From Site-B1 sp963827785 (GTDB taxonomy: Bacteria > Bacteroidota > Bacteroidia > Flavobacteriales > Flavobacteriaceae), in the NCBI GenBank assembly GCA_963827785.1, contig CAWHCT010000041.1, positions 1 through 64,000 on the forward strand: 64,000 bases of DNA, read 5' to 3'. The translations under genes were made by a program, and so were the position numbers. Numbering within the stretch: the first letter of the stretch is position 1; each line of letters starts with the position of its first letter. Below are positions 1 to 9,786 of the stretch, piece by piece. The notes below the pieces were generated by a model. That model was not told the origin of the DNA, made no database searches, and saw only the letters and a list, made by a program, of their open reading frames with translations.

Positions 1-185
1 GCGCTGGTTGTGGGTTGCTTTACGCTTGCCTTTTTAACCTTCTTCGGTGTGCCGCTGATATCGACCGCGCCGCACAAGGGAATGATCTGATGGCTGCTTC
101 CGCGACCAGCAAATACGCCTCCGCGAAAAGCCGGTATCTTCTGGCGGCCCTGTTGCTGGCGGCCGCGGTGTTTTTATTTGGCTGG
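1..185. other. GC-rich foreign segment, probable chimeric contig end
   Basis: This stretch is visibly GC-rich and alanine/leucine-codon rich, unlike the AT-rich remainder. On the plus strand it reads as the end of one membrane-protein frame (bases 1-90, ending in HKGMI-stop). A second frame starts in a TGATG stop/start overlap at base 90 (MAASATSKYASAK, then a hydrophobic LLAALLLAAAVFLFGWA segment). That looks like two tightly packed genes of a high-GC, proteobacterium-like genome. It stops making sense near 185, exactly where the minus-strand wecB frame loses its homology. I cannot name the two frames. Fusion by assembly or library chimerism is inferred; recent horizontal insertion is possible but less likely at a contig edge. 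Confidence 0.7.
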
Positions 186-496
186 GCCATTGTTGTTGTT
201 GTATCGCCATGGACATAAACATAATCTGGTTTAAAATCTTCCAAAACATCTTTTAAGCCAATAATAATATCAGCAGTTAAAGAATATAAATTTTGATTTG
301 GTTTCATTAGATCCAAATCATAATCCGGAACGATTTCAAAAAAGGAAAGTACCTGATCTAACATTTCTCTATGTTGTGCGGTAATACAAACTTTAGTTGA
401 GAAAATATCATCCTGTTTTTGAAACTCCTTTACTAATGGCGCCATTTTTATGGCTTCCGGACGTGTTCCAAAAATAATTAGGTTTTTCTTTTTCAT
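185..496 (-). CDS. wecB: UDP-N-acetylglucosamine 2-epimerase, N-terminal part only
   Basis: This is the N-terminal ~104 residues of the non-hydrolysing UDP-GlcNAc 2-epimerase, which interconverts UDP-GlcNAc and UDP-ManNAc in the cytoplasm for surface polysaccharide synthesis. Visible hallmarks are IIFGTRPEAIKMAPLV near the start and VHGDTTTTMA at residues 95-104. The start is taken at 496 (MKKKNLII); an in-frame ATG at 517 adds MQFSPIN, which the family lacks. After residue 104 the frame enters GC-rich foreign sequence and homology stops, so roughly the last 270 residues are missing. It is last in a minus-strand run after fcl and gmd, which fits an O-antigen or capsule locus. Confidence 0.85.
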
Positions 497-714
497 GTTT
501 ATTGGAGAAAATTGCACAAACTTTATGACTCATTTCCAAAGACAAAAATACTATTAATAATTTGTTAACCAAGCTAAGTAATTATACATTTCATTTTTTA
601 AATACAGCTCAATTAATCAGCAAGATTTGTTGTTGTTTTAGAAATTATTAAAACTCCTAAATTAATAGCAGTGATCTTTTTTATTTGAATTTTTGTATTT
701 ACCTTTTTCTAATC

Positions 715-1780
715 TTAAATATTCTTTAAATACCAATTATAAAGAGATTTAATCCCTTCTTTAAGCTCTACAGAATGTTTCCAACCTAATTCATGCAATT
801 TAGTAACATCTGTAAGCTTTTCATAGGTTCCATCAGGCTTAGTGGAATTGAAAACCAATTCTCCTTTAAAGCCTATTATTGATCTTATTGTTTCAGCCAA
901 TTCCTTAATAGAAATTTCCTTTCCTGTTCCTATATTAATATGAGTATTTCTTATTTCGTTTTGCCTTGGATCTCCCCAAAGGGAAGTGAAATTATCTCTT
1001 TAAAATCTCTGTTTTCCATAATAAAAACACAGGCGTCTGCCATATCTTCAGACCATAAGAATTCTCGTTTTGGTTTTCCTGTTCCCCAAATTTCAACACT
1101 TTTTTTGGTTACACCAAACTTCAATAAATACTCTTTCGCCTCCTTAATGGTCTTGGTATTTGTGTCTTTTAAAACTTCGTCAAACCTGGATTCGCTTAGT
1201 AATTTAGCTAAATGGATCTTTCTTATAAGTGCCGGCAGAACATGAGATCTTTCAAGATCAAAATTATCATTAGGACCATATAAATTGGTCGGCATTACCG
1301 AAATAAAATTCGTTCCATATTGCAAATTATAACTTTCACACATTTTAATTCCGGCTATTTTAGCTATGGCATAAGGTTCATTTGTATACTCCAAGGGTGT
1401 CTGTAAGCAAATACTCCTCTTTCATTGGCTGAGGACAATTCTTAGGATAGATACAAGTGCTTCCTAAAAAAAGTAACTTTTTGACTCCATGTAAATAGCT
1501 TTGATGTATCACATTATTCTGGATCATCAAATTCTCATAAATAAATTCTGCCCGATAGGTGTTATTGGCCATAATACCACCAACTTTTGCAGCGGCTAAA
1601 ATTACATATTCCGGTTTTTCCTTTTGTAAAGAAATAGATACACTTTCTTGATTCTAAGATCTAACTCTTCTAAAGTTCTTAATACTAAATTTGTATATCC
1701 TTTGACTTTAGATTTTTTAAAATAGCACTTCCTACCAATCCTTTGTGACCAGCGATATAGATTTTAGAATCTCTATTCAT
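715..1780 (-). CDS. fcl: GDP-L-fucose synthase, interrupted by about four frameshifts
   Basis: NADPH-dependent epimerase/reductase that turns GDP-4-keto-6-deoxymannose into GDP-L-fucose. Reading across frames gives a near-complete SDR protein: start MNRDSKIYIAGHKGLVGS (Rossmann GxxGxxG-like), then VILAAAKVGGIMANNTYRAEF, LFLGSTCIYPK, EYTNEPYAIAKIAG (active-site Tyr/Lys), REFLWSEDMADACVF, and the end at YLKNI. The frame is lost near 1705 (AAA reads AA), near 1655 (AAT reads AT), near 1393 (extra G) and near 975 (one base missing). All are one-base changes and most lie in short homopolymers, so sequencing error is more likely than decay. It follows gmd with a gap of about 100 bases, as expected for the two-step GDP-fucose pathway. 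Confidence 0.85.
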
Positions 1781-1831
1781 ATATTTATTCTTATGACAAC
1801 TTAGTTTTTAAATTCTTCATGACTACAAACA

Positions 1832-1876
1832 GATTGCTTTCTCGATTGCTTCAGTACATGCGCATCTCGCAATGAC
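1832..1876. repeat. REP-like hairpin element
   Basis: Intergenic element between gmd and fcl with ends GATTGC and GCAATGAC. The complementary ATTGC/GCAAT arms enclose an irregular middle, and the left arm GATTGCTT occurs twice (1832 and 1844). The outer frame GATTNC...GNAATGAC is shared with the elements at 18154-18178 and 24006-24029, which suggests one dispersed repetitive family. Only three copies are visible, so the family assignment is tentative. Confidence 0.45.
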
Positions 1877-1878
1877 AT

Positions 1879-2997
1879 CTATTCAAAATAGTTTTTTATT
1901 CTGTAGCCGCCTTCCTGAAGATATTGTTGTTTTTCATTAGATTTAAATCACTTGACATCATATCTTTTACCAATGCTTTAAATCATATTCAGGAATCCAT
2001 CCTAATTTTTCTTTTGCTTTGGTGGCATCTCCAATTAATAAGTCCACTTCAGTTGGTCTAAAATATTTTTTATCAACAGCAATAACTTCTTTTCCAATTT
2101 CTAATTGATATTCAGGGTTATTACAGGCTTTTACAAAACCTCTTTCATTTGCTCCTGTCTCCTTTAAATTCAAGTTCTACCCCAATATGAGCAAAACACA
2201 TTTTAACAAAATCTCTGACAGAGGTTGTCTTTCCTGTTGCAATTACCCAGTCTTCAGGTTCGTCTGCTTGAAGGATCATCCACATCATTCTTATATAGTC
2301 TTTGGCATGCCCCCAATCTCTTTTAGCGTCCAGATTTCCTAAATAAATTTTCTCCTGCAATCCTAAAGCAATTTTTGAAGTTGCTCTTGTAATTTTTCTT
2401 GTTACAAATGTTTCACCTCTTATTGGTGATTCATGATTGAATAAAATACCATTACAGGCATAAATACCATAAGCCTCACGATAATTTACCGTGATCCAGT
2501 AAGCATACATTTTAGCCACCGCATATGGACTTCTGGGATAAAAAGGTGTTGTTTCTGTTTGTGGGACTTCCTGAACCTTGCCATATAATTCAGAGGTCGA
2601 TGCCTGATAAATTCTGGTTTTCTTTTCTAAACCAAGTATTCTGACAGCTTCCAGAATTCGTAAGGTTCCTATTCCATCAGCATTAGCAGTATATTCCGGC
2701 ATTTCAAAAGACACCTGAACATGACTCATGGCTGCCAGATTATATATCTCATCCGGCTGAACTTCTTGTATGATCCTGATCAAGATTTGTACTATCTGTT
2801 AAGTCTCCATAATGAAGATAAAAGTTTTGATCTTCCACATGAGGATCCTGATATAAATGGTCTATTCTGTCTGTATTAAATAAGGAGGACCTTCGTTTTA
2901 TACCATGTACTTCATATCCTTTTTTTAAAAGGAACTCACTTAAATAAGCTCCATCCTGACCTGTTACTCCTGTAATAAGTGCTACTTTTTTTTGCAT
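1879..2997 (-). CDS. gmd: GDP-mannose 4,6-dehydratase, interrupted by about four frameshifts
   Basis: Dehydrates GDP-D-mannose to GDP-4-keto-6-deoxy-D-mannose, the first step to GDP-fucose. The start at 2997 gives MQKKVALITGVTGQDGAYL (GxxGxxG NAD(P) site). Further landmarks are YEVHGIKRRSS, YNLAAMSHVQVSF, QASTSELYGKV, YPRSPYAVAKMYAYW (catalytic YxxxK), GILFNHESPIRGETFVTRK and YFRPTEVDLLIGDATKAKEK. Following the right frame through the end gives QQYLQEGGYRIKNYFE and a stop at 1879-1881, the usual family C-terminus. Frame breaks lie near 2765 (extra T), 2165 (extra base), 1968 and 1920 (missing A in A-runs). Family length is about 370 residues, matching the span. An upstream in-frame ATG at 3027 adds a non-homologous extension and is rejected. 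Confidence 0.88.
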
Positions 2998-3116
2998 TAA
3001 TTCATTTTTTAAGAAAAACTTAATCATTTAAAAGTTATCAATTATTGTTAAACTTATTATCAAAAAATCCTTCTTTAGTTCCTTTCTTTTTTATATAAGA
3101 AATAATATTAAATTCT

Positions 3117-4187
3117 TTAACCAATAAAAAATATTATTACTAAGGCCCATGCAAAGTAGTAGCTCCAATATTTCTTAAGTCTTGATATATGGATTACCCA
3201 CAGGAGATTGCAGAATGTTAAACTCCTTTTAATTACTTCAATAATCTGTTCTTTTTCTTCTATTAAATCTCTTAAATCATTTATTTGTAATAGATAATTA
3301 CTTTGTTTTTCATATAAATCAAATTCTTTTGTAGATATTTTTTCTTTATTATTAGATTTAAATTTAAATTTATAGTTGTTTATCTTTTTTGTCTTCAATA
3401 TTATTACCATAATACTTATTAAGTAGTTCAATGTATTGATTTTGAAGAGAATCTGTTTCTGAAACTAACATTGTTCAAGGTGTTGATCTTATTATTAATT
3501 TGATTTAAAGTCCTTCTTTTTCAATTCAATAAAATATTGGTTATTATTAATAGATTCAACAATTGGTTTTGATAAATATTTAAATACAGATGAATCTTTA
3601 GAAATAACCGTAATGGTTTGTAGGATTGTATTTTCTAAATCAAATTCATTTATAAATTCATCATAACTAACTATCTATAGTTGAATCTATCTCTTTTAAA
3701 TATTCTATAATACTCTATTAATAAATTATTTTTATTATAATTATCTGTAACTTTAAATACTCTTAATCTTTGCAGCTAAACTTGAAGGTATATTTAATTC
3801 CATACCAAGTTTAACTGAATCTTATCTTGAATGCCAAATCAGAATATTTAAGTATATTAGAATAAAGCAGATGTCCTGTAGTATAATTTTGCTTTAATAA
3901 CATAGTAGATCCATATAATTGTTTACATGACATTTTACTATAAAAAATGATGGCACCAAATATCCAAGGATTCCAGCAAGTACCAATATAAATATAATAT
4001 TTAAAACAAATATTGATTATTAGAAAAACTAAGTACAATTACTTTGTCAATATCCAAAATATAAACTTGAAAAACCTTACTAATTAATATCCCTATTTTT
4101 TTGAATATTTTTTCAATATATGTAAATAGATTGCCCTAAATCTACTTCTTCTGAATTTGTTTGTTCCGGTAGTTTACTTTTACTCAT
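3117..4187 (-). pseudogene. Wzz-like polysaccharide chain-length determinant, heavily frameshifted
   Basis: No single long frame exists, but joined pieces resemble a flavobacterial Wzz/polysaccharide co-polymerase. The start MSKSKLPEQTNSEEVDLGQS lies at 4187. It is followed by an aromatic/hydrophobic stretch, then LYGSTMLLKQNY and LLYSNILKYSDLA. A middle part reads KYLSKPIVESINNNQYFIELKKK, a predicted coiled coil lies near 3250-3350, and the C-terminus is a membrane segment, KKYWSYYFAWALVIIFFIG, ending at 3117. Such proteins span the inner membrane twice and set O-antigen or capsule chain length. At least five or six frame breaks are needed, more than in neighbouring genes, so either read quality is worst here or the gene is genuinely decaying. 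It begins 5 bases after the DUF6909 stop, so cotranscription is likely. Confidence 0.6.
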
Positions 4188-4192
4188 CTTAT

Positions 4193-5884
4193 TTATTTGT
4201 TGAATATTTGTTGCAAAATTGTTCTTGTTATTAAATAGGTTGGTCTTACGCCAGAGGTTCCCAATCCTCCTGAAGCTAATGTACTTCCTGTTTCCAAAGG
4301 ATTATCACTGGCATAATAGGCATATCTCACTTTTACCTTTGAGTTTATATTTCCTCTTACTTTTGACGCTGCCTGTATCGCTTTTTGATAATGTGCTCCT
4401 TCCATTTCCAATCCTATCACATTCCATGTTGAATTATGGAAAAATTTCAAGATCTCCTTGTTCTGTAAGGAGGTTCCTAAAACCGTAATCATCGCTCCTT
4501 TATATACATCTACTCCCTGACCTTCAAGATCTTTAATCTTTAACTGGTTTTTAAAAGGATAATTGTCTGCAGTTCCTTCAAAAATATGGGCTGAAGGGAT
4601 CATAATATCACCTTTGCCTCCTTTTAAAATTCCTGCTTTACCCATTATTGACACGGAATCGACATTGAGGTGTGTTTTTGAATTTCCTTCTTTAAATGGT
4701 TTTAATAATTCATCAATGGTTTCATAAGCCTGCTCACCAAACGCATAATCCATTACGAATATAAGTGGTTTTTCGGACTTAATATATTCCAGATCAACTT
4801 TCAGGTCGGAAAGTGAGAAATCAATAGTAGCCGTATCAAAAACCTGTACGTTAATATTTGTTCCGGAGTTGTCCTTTATATATAACATTCCGTTCTTTAA
4901 CGCCTCAGAAGTGACTTTATTTCTCAAAGCCTCATTTTCATTGCTGCTTAAGGCCTCATAGACTTGAAAGATATCCTTTTTTGACGCTAATGTCTTTAGA
5001 GCTTTTGGAGCATAAATAGTATTCATTACGCTATGCATATTGGCGCTTATGATATGTATGTTCCTTTCTAACAGATCATGCTTTTTTAGAATCTCCTTGA
5101 TATTGTTAGCCCATATCTCTCCATGTATGTGATGACCCAGTCGCTCCCTTAAAACAGGACTGAATGTAACGATTCTTCTCTTATTGTTAATCACTTCATC
5201 TATAGCAAGTTTGCCCAGCCAGTAAATAATATGCAAGAAACGTTCAGGCTGTTTAATTGTAGAGAACTTTCCATAAACCTCTGTGATCTCATTAAATGTT
5301 CTGCCCAATATGTTTGCCGCATGAGATATGGCAATTTCTCTTTCCTGCTGAGTTAACTTTTTAGCAGGAAGGATTGCTTCTTCCAGTTTGATCCAATCAC
5401 GTGTTGTTTCTCCATTTTCATTGATAATAACACGTTTGCTGATCTTATGTGATTCAACAAATAAAAAGGTTAAATGGGTAAGGATGTCATAAATCTCTGA
5501 TCGGCCTCGTGTTATTTCAATATTCATTTGCTCCTCGTCGATCCTGTAACAATTACGTCGCCTTTTTTCAGGAATAATGGGCTTAAAATGTGAGCTTCCA
5601 TAGCCTTCATCACTCGTTAAGTTAATATAAGAACACTCTTCAATTCCATTAGGAAGTCTGTCAATAACATATAGCAACCCATTTAATTCGGCCTTTTCCT
5701 CGGCAATTGAACCATATATCTCAGGACGCAAAAGCAATAATGCCTCACGAAGTGTTTCTCCTGAAACACCCATGGGCTTATAAAATCCACGATTGAATAA
5801 ATGCCTCATCGTGATGTACATCCTTTCAATGGCATTTGAGCTTTCCTGAGCCCTTGTTCTTTCGTGCTGGGGTTTTTTGTTCAT
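4193..5884 (-). CDS. DUF6909 family protein with phosphorylase-like C-terminal half
   Basis: 563 residues, complete. I recognise the N-terminal signature of a conserved Bacteroidota family of unknown function: RTRAQESSNAIERMYITMRHLFNRG, EALLLLRPEIYGSIAEEKAELNG, RRNCYRIDEEQMNIEITRGRSEIYDILTHL. The C-terminal half holds patterns reminiscent of nucleoside phosphorylase/AMP nucleosidase folds: SIMGKAGILKGGKGDIMIPSAH near residues 410-430, EGTADNYPF, and GLEMEGAHYQKAI near residue 500, which resembles the ME-containing ribose/base site of that superfamily. That link is inference from short motifs. There is no signal peptide or membrane segment, so it is probably cytoplasmic. It lies 28 bases after the GH3 gene and 5 bases before the Wzz-like gene. 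Confidence 0.7.
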   Translation of the reverse strand: MNKKPQHERTRAQESSNAIERMYITMRHLFNRGFYKPMGVSGETLREALLLLRPEIYGSIAEEKAELNGLLYVIDRLPNGIEECSYINLTSDEGYGSSHFKPIIPEKRRRNCYRIDEEQMNIEITRGRSEIYDILTHLTFLFVESHKISKRVIINENGETTRDWIKLEEAILPAKKLTQQEREIAISHAANILGRTFNEITEVYGKFSTIKQPERFLHIIYWLGKLAIDEVINNKRRIVTFSPVLRERLGHHIHGEIWANNIKEILKKHDLLERNIHIISANMHSVMNTIYAPKALKTLASKKDIFQVYEALSSNENEALRNKVTSEALKNGMLYIKDNSGTNINVQVFDTATIDFSLSDLKVDLEYIKSEKPLIFVMDYAFGEQAYETIDELLKPFKEGNSKTHLNVDSVSIMGKAGILKGGKGDIMIPSAHIFEGTADNYPFKNQLKIKDLEGQGVDVYKGAMITVLGTSLQNKEILKFFHNSTWNVIGLEMEGAHYQKAIQAASKVRGNINSKVKVRYAYYASDNPLETGSTLASGGLGTSGVRPTYLITRTILQQIFNK

Positions 5885-5912
5885 ATATTTTATTTGGTCA
5901 GCAAAGATAATA

Positions 5913-7416
5913 TTATTTAAGCAATTTTTGACGTTCTAGCTCGTCTGCAATCTTTCTGTCATTTGATAATCTTGGAAGCTTGTTTTGTCCCCCCAGTTTT
6001 CCAACAGATCTCATATAATCTTTGAATCCCTCCTTTTTGACTTTGGTTATTTTTAATGGTCTTAGCACTTTACCTTTGATAAGATCCATATAATAGCTGT
6101 TTTGGCTTTGCAATGACCTGTCAATATCCATTTCCAGTTCTGATAAGTTTTTAGGTTCTGTTTCAAATTCTATAAACCATTCATGATATGGCAAGCCTTT
6201 TCCTGGATTAATCTTCGGAGCAACCGTAAATTCTGAAACCTGAATACCTTTATTCTTCACTGCTTCCTCCAATGCCTGTTCCACTTCTTTTCCAATTACG
6301 TGCTCACCGAAAGCGGAAATAAAATGTTTTATCCGTCCCGAAACAACGATCCTGTAAGGCATGGTTGAAGTGAATTGTACTGTGTCCCCAATATTATAAG
6401 CCCACAGTCCTGCATTTGTAGAAATTATCATCACGTAATTGACCCCAACCTTAACATCTTTTAATGAAATTCGTTTTGGTTTGTCAATATAAAATTCAGA
6501 TGCCTTTATGAATTCATAAAAAATACCGGAATCTAACTGAAGAAGCATCCCCTTTTCTCCCTGCCGGTCCTGAAAGGCAAAAAATCCTTCACTTGCGGGA
6601 TAGAGTTCAATGCTGTCTACTTTTCTTCCTATTAAATTTTCGAATTTTGCCCGATATGGTTCATAATTGACTCCGCCAAAAATGAACAAATTAAAATTAT
6701 TGAATACTTCGCCAATTTTTTTTCCTGTTCTTTCCTGGATCTTTTCAAAATACATTTGAACCCAGGATGGTATGCCCGCAATAACTGTCATATTCTCCTT
6801 CAAAGTCTCATTTACTATAGCATCAACTTTGGTTTCCCAATCTTCAATACAGTTGGTTTCCCATGAAGGCATCCTGTTTTTTTGGAGATACTTAGGCACA
6901 TAATGAGCTGAAATGCCAGATAAGCGGCCTAATTTAATTCCGTTTTGTTCTTTTAAAACAGGACTTCCCTGCAAAAAGATCATTTTACCATCAACAAATT
7001 TTGTGTTTCCCGTTTCAGCAATATAGAATAGTATCGCATTCCTTGATGATTCAACCTGAGCCTTTATTGATGGCTCTGGTTATGGGTATATATTTGGAGC
7101 CTGATGTGGTCCCGGAGGTCTTGGCAAAATAAATAGGTTTTCCCGGCCAAAGTATGTTTTCTTCACCTTTAACTACATGTTCCACATAAGGTTTTAAAGC
7201 TTCATAATCTCTTACAGGAACACTTTTTGTAAAATCGGCATAACTGTTAATTCCCTTAAAATCATGATCCTTTCCAAACTTTGTTCGGGATGCTTTTCTT
7301 ATCAGATTTTTAAATACTTTTTCCTGTGTCTCAATCGGGTTATTCGCCCATTTTAAAACCCTTCTTTTAATTTGATTGGCAAATGGTTTGGCTAATTTAG
7401 ACTTGAGAGATGGCAT
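5913..7416 (-). CDS. GH3 auxin-responsive promoter family protein (acyl-adenylating ligase), one frameshift
   Basis: About 500 residues once a one-base insertion near 7057 is removed (GCCATC should read GCATC, giving RASIKAQVESSRNAILF). The protein belongs to the bacterial branch of the GH3 family, adenylate-forming enzymes that in plants join amino acids to jasmonate or auxin. Visible are the ATP/P-loop motif FAKTSGTTSGSKYIPIT near residues 107-123, a middle domain with YPASEGFFAFQDR, and the C-terminal YRIVVSGRIKHFISAFGEHVIGKEVE hinge and lid. The bacterial substrate is unknown. Its ATG overlaps the stop of the upstream M23 gene by one base (TAATG), which suggests translational coupling. 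Confidence 0.85.
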
Positions 7417-8285
7417 TATTCAAATTCGATAAAATTAGTTGGATTTATAGGGTACCCGTTACTCCATAGTTCAAAATGAAGATGTGGTCCGGTTGTAAAT
7501 TCACCAGTGTTTCCTGCTGTGGCAATTACTTCTCCGGCTTTTACAAGATCGCCCTGGCTCTTGGTAATAGAAGCGTTATGCTTATAAACAGAAAGCAGCC
7601 CTTCGTTATGCTCAATGATAACGACAAAACCGGTTTCTGCTGTCCATTCTGCAAAAATTATGGTTCCATCGGCAGTAGCCTTTATAGGTGAATCTTTAGC
7701 TACTACCAAATCCACAGCAAAATGCTTATCTTTTGCATTGTATCCCTCACTTATTGTTCCGTTGACGGGAGGAAATAATACAAAAGTTGCATTAGAAGTG
7801 GCTGATTCAAACAAATTATATTTATCTTCTTTATTAACCTTTTCTCTTAATATGGAATCGGCTTTTATTGGTGTGAGATCAATTTCAGAGGTGTCCCATT
7901 TTGCTGCTTCAAGAATTGAATCGCGATTGAACTCTACCGTGCTTACATCTCCCTGCAAAACACGCTTAATAGATGAAAAGTACTTCTCGTTCATTGCTAA
8001 AACCTGTTGTAAAGAATCTGTTTTATAATTCAGTTCTGTTGCTTTCAGCTTTAAAGCTGTGGATGAATATCCCGGAATATATTCTCTTAATGGTGTAAAT
8101 GCGATAAGTACAGTTGTTCCTGCAATTAATAAAATAGCCATAATAGACGTAAGAACAAAAACATTCAAACGAGTAAGTTTAAAAGATAGTCGCTCTTCAA
8201 ATGTATCTTCATTAAGTATAACCAACCTATACTTGTGTAAAAGTTTACTGGCTATTTTTTTTTTGTCTTTCTTCTTTTTTGCCAT
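7416..8285 (-). CDS. M23 family metallopeptidase, membrane-anchored
   Basis: 289 residues. A Lys-rich N-terminus (MAKKKKDKKK) is followed by one transmembrane segment at about residues 38-62 (VFVLTSIMAILLIAGTTVLIAF), a coiled linker, and a C-terminal LytM/M23 domain from about residue 165. Zn ligands are recognisable as KHFAVDLV (HxxxD, with the usual HxGxD glycine replaced by Ala) and GPHLHFELW (HxH). M23 domains cut peptidoglycan cross-bridges, or act as regulators when degenerate; since H, D and HxH all remain, an active endopeptidase is plausible. It is first in the minus-strand run M23-GH3-DUF6909 and divergent from tatA. Confidence 0.88.
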   Translation of the reverse strand: MAKKKKDKKKIASKLLHKYRLVILNEDTFEERLSFKLTRLNVFVLTSIMAILLIAGTTVLIAFTPLREYIPGYSSTALKLKATELNYKTDSLQQVLAMNEKYFSSIKRVLQGDVSTVEFNRDSILEAAKWDTSEIDLTPIKADSILREKVNKEDKYNLFESATSNATFVLFPPVNGTISEGYNAKDKHFAVDLVVAKDSPIKATADGTIIFAEWTAETGFVVIIEHNEGLLSVYKHNASITKSQGDLVKAGEVIATAGNTGEFTTGPHLHFELWSNGYPINPTNFIEFE

Positions 8286-8409
8286 CTATTTTTTAACCTT
8301 TAAAATAAGAACGAAGCCATTCTCTTATTAAAAAACAAATATACATATTAATCATACTTAAATCTATGCTAATTTTTTACCTGAAACGCACTAATTAAAG
8401 TTTAATTAC

Positions 8410-8417
8410 TAACTTTG
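8410..8417 (+). promoter_or_regulatory. Probable -7 box of tatA
   Basis: TAACTTTG matches the Bacteroidota -7 consensus TAnnTTTG and lies 20 bases before the tatA start. I see no clear -33 TTG at the expected spacing. Confidence 0.45.
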
Positions 8418-8437
8418 CAGCAATAAATAACCAAAAT

Positions 8438-8626
8438 ATGTTATCAAGTACAATATCTTTAGTAATTGGAGCTCCGCAAATTATTTTAATTGTGGTAGTG
8501 GTCCTGCTTTTATTTGGTGGAAAAAAAATCCCTGAATTAATGAGAGGGTTGGGAAGTGGTATAAAAGAATTTAAAAATGCCAGTAAGGATGATGTTGAAG
8601 AATCTGATAAGCCGGAAAAGAAATAA
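8438..8626 (+). CDS. tatA: Sec-independent translocase subunit TatA/TatE
   Basis: 62 residues, normal for TatA. An N-terminal membrane helix (APQIILIVVVVLLLFGG) is followed by the amphipathic helix KKIPELMRGLGSGIKEFKNA and a charged tail (DDVEESDKPEKK). The FGGKKIPELMRGLG block is the family signature. TatA forms the size-variable pore for folded, twin-arginine-tagged proteins. tatC is not in this window. The gene stands alone on the plus strand, divergent from the M23 gene and convergent with the DUF4837 gene, with a hairpin terminator just downstream. Confidence 0.95.
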   Translation: MLSSTISLVIGAPQIILIVVVVLLLFGGKKIPELMRGLGSGIKEFKNASKDDVEESDKPEKK

Positions 8627-8643
8627 ATTTTTAAACTAATAGC

Positions 8644-8675
8644 AAAAAGCCCAACATTAAAATGTTGGGCTTTTT
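8644..8675. terminator. Bidirectional terminator between tatA and DUF4837 gene
   Basis: Near-perfect inverted repeat AAAAAGCCCAACATT / AATGTTGGGCTTTTT with T-runs on both strands, sitting between two convergent genes. It can stop transcription from either side. Confidence 0.9.
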
Positions 8676-8710
8676 GGTTTTTACATTCCAGATTTAGCAG
8701 AAATGATAAA

Positions 8711-9673
8711 TTATTTAATGTGTATTGATTTGATGATTGCTTCCAGTTCAAACATAAAATCTCTTTTTTGAACACTTGGTGCAAAAGTAAAGCCTTCAGC
8801 AACAATATATCGATTGTTAATTTTATCTTCAATAGCATAATTTATAAAAGGACCTCCCATTATCACATTTTTTACTTCCCAGGTTCCTTTTGTTACAAAA
8901 GTTGATTTATTGTCAACTATCTCCTTAAAGAAAAAGGGTGAGTAAGCTTGCTCTGTAATTAGATAGGAGCCTTCTTTTTCACCGGGAATATGTTTTTCTC
9001 CGATAGAATCCCTGATTTTAATAATTTGATTTACTGTATCATCTCCCTCCTGAATTGCGCTTAATGGCACTTGATAGATCATTAAATTCATACTCCCTGT
9101 TGTAATGTCTTTTCTTATCCAGAAGAATTTATCTTCTTGCTTTGCTATTCTGTAAGCTGTTGGGAAATTTAATGTAATGCCCAAATTATTCTCGATAGTA
9201 TTTACTTTATGAAGTGATTTTTTAATCCGCCTTTGCTTTTCTGTTATTTCGGTCTTTTTGAATTCTGAAATTATTTTTGCTGCGTTTTCGTTTAGTACAC
9301 TTATAATATCATCATCCGAATTCCCTTGAATTACAATTAATTTTTGTGGTTTTGCGTAAACATCTTCTTCCACTCTGAATTCAGACTGCCCGGATTTGAT
9401 CATTAAAACCGTTCTGTTCTTAGCCGTAAATCCGGAAAACACTTCCAGAGGCATTTGTTTCATTGAAAATAAAGGTTCGTCTTGAGGTAATCCATCAACA
9501 GGGGCGGCTAATATCTCCCTGATGGTTTCACCAACATTACCATTCCATTGGTCGTTAGATGCAACGACTGATAAATTGTTCAGGTTTCCGGAGGATTCTG
9601 ACACAATTTTTTGGTCATTTTTGCAAGCAACTATCATTACACATGATATTGCCAGAATGAGTACTTTTTTCAT
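8711..9673 (-). CDS. DUF4837 family lipoprotein
   Basis: 320 residues. The N-terminus MKKVLILAISCVMIVACKND is a lipoprotein signal with a lipobox ending in Cys16 or 17, so the protein is probably attached to an envelope membrane. The body matches DUF4837, a Bacteroidota family without known function: NDQWNGNVGETIREILAAPV, FTAKNRTVLMIK, FFWIRKDITTGSMNLMIY, YSPFFFKEIVDNKSTFVTKG. I see no catalytic motif. It follows mltD by about 110 bases in the conserved order pgk-mltD-DUF4837, which suggests a cell-wall-related role, but that is inference only. Confidence 0.85.
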   Translation of the reverse strand: MKKVLILAISCVMIVACKNDQKIVSESSGNLNNLSVVASNDQWNGNVGETIREILAAPVDGLPQDEPLFSMKQMPLEVFSGFTAKNRTVLMIKSGQSEFRVEEDVYAKPQKLIVIQGNSDDDIISVLNENAAKIISEFKKTEITEKQRRIKKSLHKVNTIENNLGITLNFPTAYRIAKQEDKFFWIRKDITTGSMNLMIYQVPLSAIQEGDDTVNQIIKIRDSIGEKHIPGEKEGSYLITEQAYSPFFFKEIVDNKSTFVTKGTWEVKNVIMGGPFINYAIEDKINNRYIVAEGFTFAPSVQKRDFMFELEAIIKSIHIK

Positions 9674-9786
9674 TAGTATATTTGTTTTGTTGTTACTAAG
9701 TTACAAGTCGTTGATGTTAATAATTAAATAAACATTAAAAAATATATTAACAACTCTTTCTTCCCTGCCTATTGGGAATTTGTTTT

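Noticed and set aside
5398..5403. CACGTG core in DUF6909 coding sequence
   Set aside because: Flanks do not fit the parS consensus; the same holds for CACGTG at 30139-30144.
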